From Acidobacteriaceae bacterium (lineage in GTDB: Bacteria; Acidobacteriota; Terriglobia; Terriglobales; SbA1), in assembly GCA_003136335.1 (NCBI GenBank), contig PLEA01000627.1, positions 1-8,266 on the forward strand: DNA of 8,266 bases, given 5' to 3'. The stretch's first letter is position 1, and each line of letters opens with the position of its first letter. Shown here one piece after another: positions 1 through 6,245 of this stretch. The translations under genes were made by a program, and so were the position numbers. The notes under the pieces were generated by a model that saw only the letters and a program-made list of their open reading frames with translations, did no database searches and was not told where the DNA came from.

Positions 1-1
1 C

Positions 2-112
2 TTCCAGGTCGCGCCCGGGTCAGATCCGAGGCAAGCCTAGCTTGAATTCAATGGGGCGAAAAAACTGGAACTGAAAGATGGGGCTCTCGTCATCAAGGGC
101 GAGGATAGCACT
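2..112 (+). pseudogene. 5' part of the SBBP gene, cut by an in-frame TAG stop
   Basis: The reading frame of the downstream SBBP gene continues upstream to the window edge and still resembles its family. Before the stop it reads FQVAPGSDPRQA. After the stop it reads LEFNGAKKLELKDGALVIK. SBBP-family proteins typically have an F-V-V-A-P-G-A-D-P ... L-x-F-x-G-A stretch at this point, just ahead of the VYQE segment. A TAG at 38-40 breaks this stretch, with the same frame homologous on both sides, so it looks like a nonsense substitution or base-call error rather than a frameshift. No ATG, GTG or TTG occurs in frame between the stop and the GTG at 113. The true gene start lies outside the window. 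Confidence 0.7.
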
Positions 113-2869
113 GTGCGGCTTGGAGTTCCGCGGGTATATCAAGAGATCGGCGGGAAGCAGCAAGCGGTGGCAGGCAGCTTCGTTCTGCGGGGCGCAAACC
201 GTGCTGGATTTGCAATTGGATCCTATGATCACTCGCGCGAACTGGTGATAGACCCGATCTTGACCTTCTCATCCTATTTTGGGGGCAGCGGAGACGAGCA
301 CTCGACTTCCATTGCGGTCGATGGAAGCTTCAACATTTACCTTGCGGGTTCGACAACCTCGCCCAACCTTCCGGCCGCGGCCGGAATCCTGCAGACAACG
401 CTCAGTGGCGCGCAGAACGTGTATGTTGCCAAAATCACTCCGCCCTTGGGCTCGTTTCCTGCAGTGCTTGATTATGTAACTTATCTCGGAGGCGACGGGA
501 CGGATAGCCCGGTTGGAATCAGCGTCGACGGCCGGGGCGATCCATTTGTGGCGGGCACAACTTCGTCGAGCAACTTTCCCACAACTTTGCTCAACGCCTA
601 TCAGCCAGTTCCTGAAGCGGGTAGCACAGGTACCACACACGTATTCGTGACTGAACTGCAAGACGACGCCACAGCTTTGCTCTATTCGTCTTACCTGTCC
701 GGCAATGGCACCGATATAGCCAGTGGAATGACTATAGATGCGTCGGGCTACATTTACGTTACGGGGACGACCACGTCCTCAGACGCTGCCAGCACGAACG
801 TTCAGTTCCCGGCGAGCACGCTTCCACAGGCATTGCCATATCAAAACAGTCCGCGCGCGCCCATACAGTTCTTCGTGACCAAGGTGAATACAGCCGCACC
901 CCGGACCGGCAGCATCGCCTACTCGACCTATTTTGGTGGAGCGAACTTTGACACGACCACGCCGGTGGCGGTGGGCGGCGGTATCGCCGTGGACACAAGT
1001 GGCAACGTCTACTTCACGGGTACTACGAACTTCATCTTCGCAGGGTGCTCGGGATGCAGCAGCACCGACTTTCCCATCCTGAATCCTTACCAACCCTGCC
1101 TGGATCAGCCGCCTCTGACCCTGATCGTCGGTCCTCCCTTTTGCGCGAGTACGACGAATACCACGGACTCGGACGCCTTTGTGGCGAAGCTGAATCTCAA
1201 TCCCAACGCAGCGCAGGGAGAGCAACTGATCTGGTCGACGTACCTTGGAGGGAGCGGGACTGACTCAGGGACGGGCATCGCTCTCGATTCCGGAGCGGCC
1301 AATGTGTATGTGATCGGAACCACAAATTCCATTGACATTGGGATGAGCTCAATCACTGCGACGACTTCAGCCCCTTTTCAACGCTGCCTGGATGCGCCGA
1401 ATGTGGCGTCAGGCGCGACCTGTCCCACACCTGCCACCACCCCTCCTGCGAATGACGCCTTTGTGGCGCGCTTGACGAATCCAACCTCGACAACAACTAC
1501 TATTCCGGTCAATGTAGCGCTCAACTATTTCTCCTATCTCGGCGGGGGCAACAACGAAGCCGGACTGGCGATCACCGTGGACGCTGGCAGCGGCGCCTTG
1601 GTGACGGGCTGGACCCAGTCAACAAATCCCGTACCTTTTCCCGTTCTGCCGAATCCCAATTCCATTCAGAGCACTCTGAATGGGCCGCAGGACGCGTTCA
1701 TGGCGCGGCTGAACACGGCGGCCGTGGTCGGGCAGACAACGGCGGGTTCGTGGGCCAATTACTTCGGCGGAAGCGGCGCCGACGAGGGGACTGCGATCAT
1801 CCTTGATGCCAATCAGAACATCTACATCGCGGGCGATACCAACTCGACGGATCTTCCAGTCGCAAAACCATTGGGCCCGCAAGCGAACGGCGTTACTGGC
1901 ACCACGAACAATGGCGGCTACGATGCCTTTGTGACTCAACTGGGAACAGCCGTGAGCTTGTCGATCAGTGGAGTCCTCTCGCTGGGCCCGAATCAGATCT
2001 TCATCAGCGCCGGGAACATGGCGACGTTTACCTACACGGTGACTAACAATGGTCCCGATTTGGCCAATAACATCACGCTTTCGGATAATCTGAGCTCTAA
2101 GATCACAGGTGTGCCGCTAACATTTTTTTCGGCCAGCACCACCGCCGGGACCTGCGGCGGCGGTTCGACCAATGCCATCGTCAGCTGTAGCCTTCCCTCG
2201 CTGCAGTCCGGTTCGACGGCCACGGTCACCATTGTGTTAATACCAACCCCGAACAGCAGCGGGGGCTCGACCTCATTCAACGGTGGTTCCGTGCAGGTGA
2301 CAGGGCCGGGCAACATTGTCCTTGCGCAGACTTCGGTGCCGGCGTCCATGTCCGACTTCAGCCTCACCGTCACTCCCAGCAACGGAAGCGTGCAAGTGGC
2401 GGGAGATACGGCGAGCTATCAAGTCCAACTATCGCCCCATCCGGTCTACGCGACGCAAATAGCGCTGGCCTGTACGGGTTTGCCCACGGGGTCATCATGT
2501 AACTTCTCGACCAACCCGGTCACGCTGCTAGGGCCCGGTTCCTCCACGTTGAATATCACTACTACCGCCCGGCCAGTGACCACCCCCGCCGCGAGTTTGC
2601 TGACTCGACATTTCTATGCGATTTGGTTGATGGTTCCGGGATTGACCCTCCTGGGTGTGGGAGCGGGAAGCACGCCGCGCCGCAGACGGATGGCAGCGAT
2701 GTTATTCCTTTGCGCTACCTTCGCGCTGCTCCTGCTGTTACCGGCATGCAGCAGCAAAACCACGCAAGCGCCGGTGAGCGGAACGCCTCCGGGAAACTAC
2801 ACGATCACTGTTTCGGCGTCGTCCGGCAGCGACACCAAGAGCCAGACGATCACGCTGTCCGTTCCGTAA
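113..2869 (+). CDS. SBBP-repeat beta-propeller surface protein with DUF11 and Ig-like domains (5' end disrupted)
   Basis: Large exported or surface protein; no enzymatic role can be read from it. Residue numbers count from the GTG at 113, the first start codon after the in-frame TAG at 38-40; the real N-terminus is probably further upstream. Residues 1-50 are the tail of the domain that precedes SBBP repeats (VYQE near 8-11, LVIDPIL at 44-50). Seven SBBP units follow, each opening with a Y-[LF]-x-G motif, at Tyr55, 124, 194, 273, 377, 475 and 550, which would suit a seven-bladed propeller (inference). Residues about 612-735 form a DUF11-like module (TYTVTNNGPDLANNITLSDN). Residues 748-818 form an Ig-like module. 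Two hydrophobic segments (833-850, 861-878) flank an RRRR at 856-859, and a final beta-rich tail ends at 918. The gene is convergent with the response-regulator operon. Adhesion or cell-envelope function is a guess. Confidence 0.88.
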   Translation: MRLGVPRVYQEIGGKQQAVAGSFVLRGANRAGFAIGSYDHSRELVIDPILTFSSYFGGSGDEHSTSIAVDGSFNIYLAGSTTSPNLPAAAGILQTTLSGAQNVYVAKITPPLGSFPAVLDYVTYLGGDGTDSPVGISVDGRGDPFVAGTTSSSNFPTTLLNAYQPVPEAGSTGTTHVFVTELQDDATALLYSSYLSGNGTDIASGMTIDASGYIYVTGTTTSSDAASTNVQFPASTLPQALPYQNSPRAPIQFFVTKVNTAAPRTGSIAYSTYFGGANFDTTTPVAVGGGIAVDTSGNVYFTGTTNFIFAGCSGCSSTDFPILNPYQPCLDQPPLTLIVGPPFCASTTNTTDSDAFVAKLNLNPNAAQGEQLIWSTYLGGSGTDSGTGIALDSGAANVYVIGTTNSIDIGMSSITATTSAPFQRCLDAPNVASGATCPTPATTPPANDAFVARLTNPTSTTTTIPVNVALNYFSYLGGGNNEAGLAITVDAGSGALVTGWTQSTNPVPFPVLPNPNSIQSTLNGPQDAFMARLNTAAVVGQTTAGSWANYFGGSGADEGTAIILDANQNIYIAGDTNSTDLPVAKPLGPQANGVTGTTNNGGYDAFVTQLGTAVSLSISGVLSLGPNQIFISAGNMATFTYTVTNNGPDLANNITLSDNLSSKITGVPLTFFSASTTAGTCGGGSTNAIVSCSLPSLQSGSTATVTIVLIPTPNSSGGSTSFNGGSVQVTGPGNIVLAQTSVPASMSDFSLTVTPSNGSVQVAGDTASYQVQLSPHPVYATQIALACTGLPTGSSCNFSTNPVTLLGPGSSTLNITTTARPVTTPAASLLTRHFYAIWLMVPGLTLLGVGAGSTPRRRRMAAMLFLCATFALLLLLPACSSKTTQAPVSGTPPGNYTITVSASSGSDTKSQTITLSVP

Positions 2870-2923
2870 TTTCGCGCGCAAACCTCGGCACCGAGCTGGG
2901 CTGCGAGGCGAGTGCAAGAGAAG

Positions 2924-2948
2924 AGCCCACGGCTTTAAACCGTGGGCT
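2924..2948. terminator. Hairpin between convergent genes, possible bidirectional terminator or REP-like element
   Basis: AGCCCACGG at 2924-2932 pairs perfectly with CCGTGGGCT at 2940-2948 across a 7-base loop (CTTTAAA). It sits 54 bases after the SBBP stop and 40 bases beyond the response-regulator stop, so it could end both transcripts. There is no clear T-run on the plus side. The minus-strand side is only mildly T-rich (CTCTTCTCTTG). The symmetric sequence also resembles dispersed palindromes seen in acidobacterial genomes (from memory), so a repeat element is the main alternative. Confidence 0.5.
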
Positions 2949-2988
2949 GATGGTCTGATCGAAATAGCATGCCTTGGACGCGCAGAGC

Positions 2989-4395
2989 TTACGCTCCCGC
3001 TGACAACTTGTGGTGTCCCTTCGCTTCGGCAATTCCATACTGCCGGATCTTGTAGAGCAGAGCTTTGTAGCTGATCTGGAGAATCCCGGCGGCTTGCTTG
3101 CGGTTCCAGTTGGTCTGTTCCAGAGCCTGGGTGATGGCCTGCGCTTCGGCCTCATCTTTGGCGGTGCGCGCCAGAGACTTCAATCCGCCCGAGTCCGCTC
3201 CGCGGGCCGAGGCATCGCCGAGTACTCCGCCGGTGCCATCGTTTCTAGGCAGCAGTTCCGCGACGGCGAGGCTCTCATCCCCGAGAATCAGGTAGCGTTT
3301 GAGGAAGTTATTCAACTCGCGGAGATTGCCGGGCCAGGAATGATTCTGGCAGGCCTGCAGCAACGCCGGAGAAAGCGGGAGCGGCGCACGGGCGTAACGC
3401 TCGGCCATGCGCGACATCGAGTGCTTAAGCAGGATGGGGATCTCTTCCTTGCGATCGCGGAGCGGCGGAATCTGCATGGTGAAGGCATTGAGACGGTAGT
3501 AGAGATCCTCGCGCAGGCGCTTGCTGGCGAGCGCTTCGGGAATGTTGATGTTGGTTGCCGCCAGAATTCGTACATCGACTTTGATGATGGAACGGCTGCC
3601 CAGGCGGGAGAACGTCTGATCCTGTAACACGTGCAGGAGTTTTGCCTGCAAGAGCGGCGGCATCTCGCCAATCTCGTCGAGCAGAATCGTTCCCCGGTTG
3701 CACAGCTCGAATTTGCCCGGCTTCGCATGGTTCGCGCCGGTGAAAGCTCCCTGCTCGTAGCCGAACAGTTCGCTCTCCAGCAGGTCGGCGGGAACCGCGG
3801 CGCAGTTGACCTTGAGGAAGGTGCGATGGGCGCGCTTGGAAAGCTTGTGGATCAACCGCCCGAGGACTTCCTTGCCGGTCCCGCTCTCGCCGAGCAGCAG
3901 CACGGGGATATCTACATTCGCCACCAGCGCGGCCTGGGAGCGAATCTTGCGCATGGCGGGGCTGGCGGCGATGAAGAAGACGTCGTCAGCAAGTTCTTCC
4001 ACTTCGCCGCTGTAAGTCTGTTTTCCCAGGCCGAGGCTTAGATCGATGACGGCATCCAGTTCCGCTTTCTGAAAAGGCTTGGTGAGATAGTCCTGGGCGC
4101 CCGACTTCATGGCGTGTACGACTTTGCGGGTGTCATTGACGCAGGACAGCATGACAACCTTGACGCCAGGCTGGAGCTGGCGTAGCTGCTCGAGAGTTTG
4201 CAAGCCGTCGATACCGGGCATGAGCACGTCGAGCAGCACGAGATCAGGCTTCAGGCCTTTTTCCACCAGCACCAGCGCTTCCTCGCCGGTGGTCGCGGTT
4301 TCCACCTTGTAGTCGTCCACTTCCAGCAAGGTTTTGATGTAGCGGAGCATGCCGGGTTCATCGTCCACCAGCAGGATTTTGGCGGTTTGCTTCAT
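2989..4395 (-). CDS. NtrC-family sigma-54-dependent response regulator (REC-AAA+-Fis HTH)
   Basis: Phosphorylation-controlled enhancer-binding protein that uses ATP hydrolysis to open sigma-54 RNA polymerase complexes. The 468 residues show all three family domains. The receiver (about 5-120) has the acidic pocket DDE at 11-13, phosphoacceptor Asp56, Ser84 in the Thr/Ser position and Lys106 in a TKP motif. The AAA+ domain (about 145-375) has Walker A GESGTGKE at 169-176, an intact GAFTGA sigma-54 loop at 216-221, Walker B ILLDE at 237-241, a probable arginine finger at 295 and WPGNLREL at 354-361. The C-terminal Fis-type helix-turn-helix is at 429-455. Its ATG overlaps the kinase stop by 4 bases (ATGA), implying translational coupling, with a weak AAGGGG ribosome site 8 bases upstream. 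The kinase is the expected phosphodonor. Target genes are not shown by the sequence; the three plus-strand genes with -24/-12-like elements nearby are candidates. Confidence 0.97.
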   Translation of the reverse strand: MKQTAKILLVDDEPGMLRYIKTLLEVDDYKVETATTGEEALVLVEKGLKPDLVLLDVLMPGIDGLQTLEQLRQLQPGVKVVMLSCVNDTRKVVHAMKSGAQDYLTKPFQKAELDAVIDLSLGLGKQTYSGEVEELADDVFFIAASPAMRKIRSQAALVANVDIPVLLLGESGTGKEVLGRLIHKLSKRAHRTFLKVNCAAVPADLLESELFGYEQGAFTGANHAKPGKFELCNRGTILLDEIGEMPPLLQAKLLHVLQDQTFSRLGSRSIIKVDVRILAATNINIPEALASKRLREDLYYRLNAFTMQIPPLRDRKEEIPILLKHSMSRMAERYARAPLPLSPALLQACQNHSWPGNLRELNNFLKRYLILGDESLAVAELLPRNDGTGGVLGDASARGADSGGLKSLARTAKDEAEAQAITQALEQTNWNRKQAAGILQISYKALLYKIRQYGIAEAKGHHKLSAGA

Positions 4396-5315
4396 CGGTT
4401 TTTCCCCTTACTGGCAGCTGAAACGGCCGGTTTATAAGGGATCAGGAAAGAAAACTTGCAGCCTGCACCCGCATCACTCTCGACCCAGATCTTGCCCCCC
4501 ATGCCTTGCACCAGGCGGCGCGCGATCGCCAGACCTAATCCCATGCCTTCCTGATTTTGAGTGCTGGGAAGGCGGAAAAAATCGTCAAAGACTTCCAGGT
4601 GAAATTCCGCGGGAATTCCTGGACCGGTATCGGAGACGCTGACCTTGACGGAGTTGGGCTGACTCACGTTTTGACGGCGGCGCTCGGCGGTCGAAGGCTG
4701 AGCCGCCGCACGGCGTTCCCACATGTGCGGCTCCGCGTGCAGCCACACCGTCCCGCCCGTTGGCGTGAACTTGAATGAATTCTCCAGCAGGTTGGAGATC
4801 ACGCGCTCCAGCTTGGGAGAATCAAAGGGAAAAATCGGCAGCTTATCGTTGGCCAGAAAATAAAGCGCCAGTCCCTTTTGCTGAAAGCGATTCGACCACA
4901 AGCGGGAAACTTCGGACAGGCACTCGTTGATATTGCCGGGCTCGAAATGCATGCGCAGTCCGCCGGTTTCGAGGGCGCTGTAGGTCAGAAAATCTTCAAT
5001 GAACTGTTGCAGGCGCTTTCCGCTGGCCTGCATATCGCGCAAGACTTCACGTTGGCGGTCATTGAGCGATCCCAGTTTCTCGCTGTGCAGCACCTCCACG
5101 TAGCCGATCAAGATCGAAAGCGGGGTTTTGAGATCGTGAGCGGCGGAAGCCAGCGCGTTCGTGGTGCGCTGGGAATGCTCACGGAGTTCCTTGTACTCCT
5201 GCAGCAAGGTCTCCGGGCTCGGCAGATCGCCATCAGGACGGACAGCAGCGGCTGGCATTGTTTCCGAGGTTCCTTCCGAGTCAGAAACATACGTGTTCTT
5301 TTGGGCAGAGGCCAT
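4392..5315 (-). CDS. Soluble sensor histidine kinase (HisKA-HATPase_c)
   Basis: Autophosphorylating kinase, expected to be cytoplasmic because no membrane segment or signal peptide is visible in its 307 residues. Residues 1-35 are a Ser/Ala/Pro-rich tail without a recognisable sensor domain. A short helical stretch (about 36-55) leads into the HisKA dimerisation region with the H-box AAHDLKTPL and phosphoacceptor His60. The ATPase domain has the N-box at 175-182 (Asn175, Asn179), G1 DTGPGIP at 229-235, an F-box around 243-248 and G2 GMGLGLAIA at 257-265. A charged Arg/Gln-rich insert lies at about 196-222 between the N and G1 boxes. It is the first gene of a two-gene operon with the NtrC-type regulator, its obvious partner. 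The ATG at 5315 lacks a good Shine-Dalgarno; Met20 has an AAGGAA about 11 bases upstream, so a shorter protein is possible. The signal is unknown and may come through a partner protein. Confidence 0.95.
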   Translation of the reverse strand: MASAQKNTYVSDSEGTSETMPAAAVRPDGDLPSPETLLQEYKELREHSQRTTNALASAAHDLKTPLSILIGYVEVLHSEKLGSLNDRQREVLRDMQASGKRLQQFIEDFLTYSALETGGLRMHFEPGNINECLSEVSRLWSNRFQQKGLALYFLANDKLPIFPFDSPKLERVISNLLENSFKFTPTGGTVWLHAEPHMWERRAAAQPSTAERRRQNVSQPNSVKVSVSDTGPGIPAEFHLEVFDDFFRLPSTQNQEGMGLGLAIARRLVQGMGGKIWVESDAGAGCKFSFLIPYKPAVSAASKGKNR

Positions 5316-5376
5316 GAGGAAAAAGCCACAGGACTCACATGGGGAGAGGGGAAAGCACCCGATGTTGGTAAATAAA

Positions 5377-5405
5377 ATCGTAAGTCAGGGTCAATTTGTT
5401 GTCAA
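5377..5405 (-). promoter_or_regulatory. Sigma-70-like promoter for the kinase-regulator operon
   Basis: On the minus strand a perfect TTGACA (5405-5400) is followed, after exactly 17 bases, by TACGAT (5382-5377), which matches four of six positions of TATAAT. The start of transcription would be near 5370, leaving a leader of about 54 bases before the kinase ATG. The spacing and -35 box are good; the -10 box is mediocre. Confidence 0.55.
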
Positions 5406-5412
5406 CGAAAAA

Positions 5413-5428
5413 TGCAACGGAATTACCC
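5413..5428 (-). promoter_or_regulatory. Weak candidate -24/-12 (sigma-54) element for the kinase operon
   Basis: The minus strand reads GGGTAATTCCGTTGCA. GG and GC are 10 bases apart, as sigma-54 requires, and the TTGCA of the -12 box is perfect. The first base is G instead of T and the CAC part of the -24 box is poor. It would start transcription near 5402 and overlaps the region of the sigma-70-like promoter. If real, it would allow autoregulation by the operon's own activator. Confidence 0.25.
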
Positions 5429-5433
5429 AAGTG

Positions 5434-5457
5434 TAGCAAAAGCTTGCACTTTTACTA
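5434..5457. repeat. Imperfect dyad between the two divergent promoters
   Basis: TAG (5434-5436) and AAAAG (5438-5442) are mirrored by CTTTT (5449-5453) and CTA (5455-5457), giving an eight-base-pair dyad with one mismatch per arm around CTTGCA. It lies about 30 bases upstream of the kinase -35 box and 24 bases upstream of the PilZ -35 box, a position suited to a shared operator. Its core contains AAGCTTGCAC, which recurs in inverted orientation at 6201-6210. Confidence 0.35.
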
Positions 5458-5480
5458 GTGTTAAGGGCGGGGCAATGGCT

Positions 5481-5509
5481 TTGACATGGACGAATAAAAA
5501 GCGAATAAA
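5481..5509 (+). promoter_or_regulatory. Sigma-70-like promoter for the PilZ gene
   Basis: A perfect TTGACA (5481-5486), a 17-base spacer, then AATAAA (5504-5509), matching four of six positions of TATAAT. The transcript would start near 5516 with a leader of about 140 bases. The long leader makes an additional proximal promoter plausible. Confidence 0.5.
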
Positions 5510-5510
5510 A
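5491..5510. repeat. Tandem 9-bp repeat CGAATAAAA across the -10 region
   Basis: CGAATAAAA occurs at 5491-5499 and again at 5502-5510, an 11-base period of about one helical turn. The second copy contains the proposed -10 box of the PilZ promoter. Such an arrangement could be a repressor site, or may just reflect A-rich promoter DNA. Confidence 0.5.
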
Positions 5511-5596
5511 CACTGGTGATCTCCCGTTCGTTTATGGGTTTTGCGGTCGGAGTTGCGGCGCACGTAGTATTCTTTCCGGGTTTGCTACACGATTTG

Positions 5597-5618
5597 CCTG
5601 AGCTTTTGGCCCCTCAGG
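5597..5618 (+). promoter_or_regulatory. Leader hairpin upstream of the PilZ gene
   Basis: CCTGAG (5597-5602) pairs with CTCAGG (5613-5618) across a 10-base loop. It would form in the long sigma-70 leader and overlaps the candidate -24/-12 element at 5607-5622. No T-run follows, so it is not an obvious attenuator. Confidence 0.35.
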
Positions 5619-5622
5619 TGCT
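5607..5622 (+). promoter_or_regulatory. Candidate -24/-12 (sigma-54) element for the PilZ gene
   Basis: TGGCCCCTCAGGTGCT has TGGC at -24 and TGCT at -12 with the exact GG-N10-GC spacing. It differs from the consensus TGGCACGN4TTGCW at three defined positions (5, 7 and 12). The predicted start near 5633 leaves a 26-base leader containing the ribosome site at 5647-5653. It shares the pattern TGGYNCYYYRSRTGCW with the elements at 6184 and 7463. Confidence 0.4.
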
Positions 5623-5646
5623 GCCGACGAAGGGCGAACGGCCATT

Positions 5647-5653
5647 GGAGAGG
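5647..5653 (+). promoter_or_regulatory. Ribosome binding site of the PilZ gene
   Basis: GGAGAGG ends five bases before the ATG at 5659. This favours that start over the second in-frame ATG at 5668, for which the spacing would be 14 bases. Confidence 0.75.
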
Positions 5654-5658
5654 TCTGC

Positions 5659-6036
5659 ATGAATTTAATGAGAGCGGGAACCGAGCGGCGAAAGTGGGCC
5701 AGACTACCGCTTGCGATCCCCGTTTTTGTTCGCAGTCGTGACCGGAAGGGAAAAGAGTTCCTGGAATTTGCGACCGCCTTGAACGTGAGCGCTGGCGGCA
5801 TGCTGGTCGCAATCCGTCGAGTTTTGCCCGCAATTGCCCAGATTCGGCTGGAGATTCCCAGCGCCCCGGTGGCGGCGTTGGCTCTGTTACCGAAAGCCTC
5901 GCGAGCTCTGCGCGCCAAGGCTCTCCGCACTACGCCAGCGGAGGGCTATTATCTGCTCGGCCTGAAGTTCGCGCGTCCGCTGCTGCTCTCGCCAAACCAC
6001 AATGGGCGCCGGCGGAAAGTCGCTTCCGCCGTGTGA
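5659..6036 (+). CDS. PilZ-domain protein, probable c-di-GMP receptor
   Basis: Small cytoplasmic protein of 125 residues built of one PilZ domain, the usual length for stand-alone members. The bipartite c-di-GMP-binding signature is intact: RKWAR at 11-15 fits RxxxR and NVSAGG at 42-47 fits [DN]xSxxG. Beta strands of the barrel are suggested by AIPVFVR (19-25) and IRLEIP (62-67). The C-terminus is basic (RRRK at 117-120) and may be flexible. No effector domain is fused, so it probably acts by contacting a partner protein. It is divergent from the kinase-regulator operon and is followed by the receiver-less activator after a 209-base gap, so probably not co-transcribed with it as a tight operon. 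The context suggests that c-di-GMP could feed into this regulatory cluster; the partner is unknown. Confidence 0.92.
   Translation: MNLMRAGTERRKWARLPLAIPVFVRSRDRKGKEFLEFATALNVSAGGMLVAIRRVLPAIAQIRLEIPSAPVAALALLPKASRALRAKALRTTPAEGYYLLGLKFARPLLLSPNHNGRRRKVASAV
6011..6030 (+). repeat. Strong hairpin at the 3' end of the PilZ gene
   Basis: GGCGGAA (6011-6017) pairs perfectly with TTCCGCC (6024-6030) over a six-base loop. It lies inside the last codons, just before the TGA at 6034-6036. No T-run follows, so it may stabilise the mRNA end rather than terminate. Confidence 0.45.
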
Positions 6037-6051
6037 AAATGTTTGCGCATA

Positions 6052-6102
6052 ACCCAGCGGAAGGTGTTACGCTTGGGTCCATCCCCTGATTACCAGGGTT
6101 TT
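6052..6102 (+). terminator. Two tandem stem-loops after the PilZ gene, the second a possible weak terminator
   Basis: The first stem pairs ACCCAGCG (6052-6059) with CGCTTGGGT (6070-6078) with one bulged T. The second pairs CCCTG (6084-6088) with CAGGG (6094-6098) over ATTAC, and is followed by four Ts (6099-6102). The short stem and short T-run make this a weak intrinsic terminator at best. Confidence 0.35.
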
Positions 6103-6183
6103 CCCGTCCCGCTCTTTGGTAAGTTGATGGTCTTCAACCACATAAGTAAGGTTTAGGTATCCGCAAAGGGTCACGAGGCCTTT

Positions 6184-6199
6184 TGGTTCTCCGGATGCA
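6184..6199 (+). promoter_or_regulatory. Candidate -24/-12 (sigma-54) element for the receiver-less activator
   Basis: TGGTTCTCCGGATGCA has the GG-N10-GC spacing of sigma-54 promoters and is identical at 12 of 16 positions to the element at 7463-7478. The predicted start is near 6210, giving a leader of about 36 bases. It differs from the consensus mainly at positions 5, 7 and 12. If real, the activator gene would itself be sigma-54 dependent, and so either autoregulated or controlled by the neighbouring response regulator. Confidence 0.45.
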
Positions 6200-6245
6200 G
6201 GTGCAAGCTTGTGCAGGACTCTCTCCCAGTTGGTAGAAATCAACC

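Larger units (their letters stand above)
5316..5658. other. Divergent regulatory region between the kinase operon and the PilZ gene
   Basis: This 343-base stretch has no convincing gene. It is more A/T-rich in its middle than the flanking genes. It holds a sigma-70-like promoter for each direction, a candidate minus-strand -24/-12 element, a central imperfect dyad, a tandem 9-bp repeat, a hairpin overlapping a plus-strand -24/-12 candidate, and the PilZ ribosome site. These are listed separately. No known riboswitch, including the GEMM c-di-GMP class, was recognised. Confidence 0.75.

Noticed and set aside
113..2010. Repeated SBBP units as a possible DNA-level tandem repeat or recombination hotspot.
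   Set aside because: The units are similar only as protein motifs, with variable spacing (69 to 104 residues) and diverged DNA, so they are old protein repeats rather than nucleotide repeats.
2623..2958. A 111-codon plus-strand frame overlapping the end of the SBBP gene.
   Set aside because: It is out of frame with a well-supported gene, has a proline/arginine-rich composition typical of shadow frames and lacks a ribosome site.
3010..4041. Long open frames of 205 and 136 codons on the plus strand opposite the response regulator.
   Set aside because: They mirror a clearly coding GC-rich gene on the minus strand, whose codon bias keeps the opposite frame open. Their translations show no domain.
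5516..5658. A c-di-GMP (GEMM) riboswitch in the long PilZ leader.
   Set aside because: The conserved core and tetraloop-receptor features of GEMM riboswitches are not visible; only one simple 6-bp hairpin is seen.
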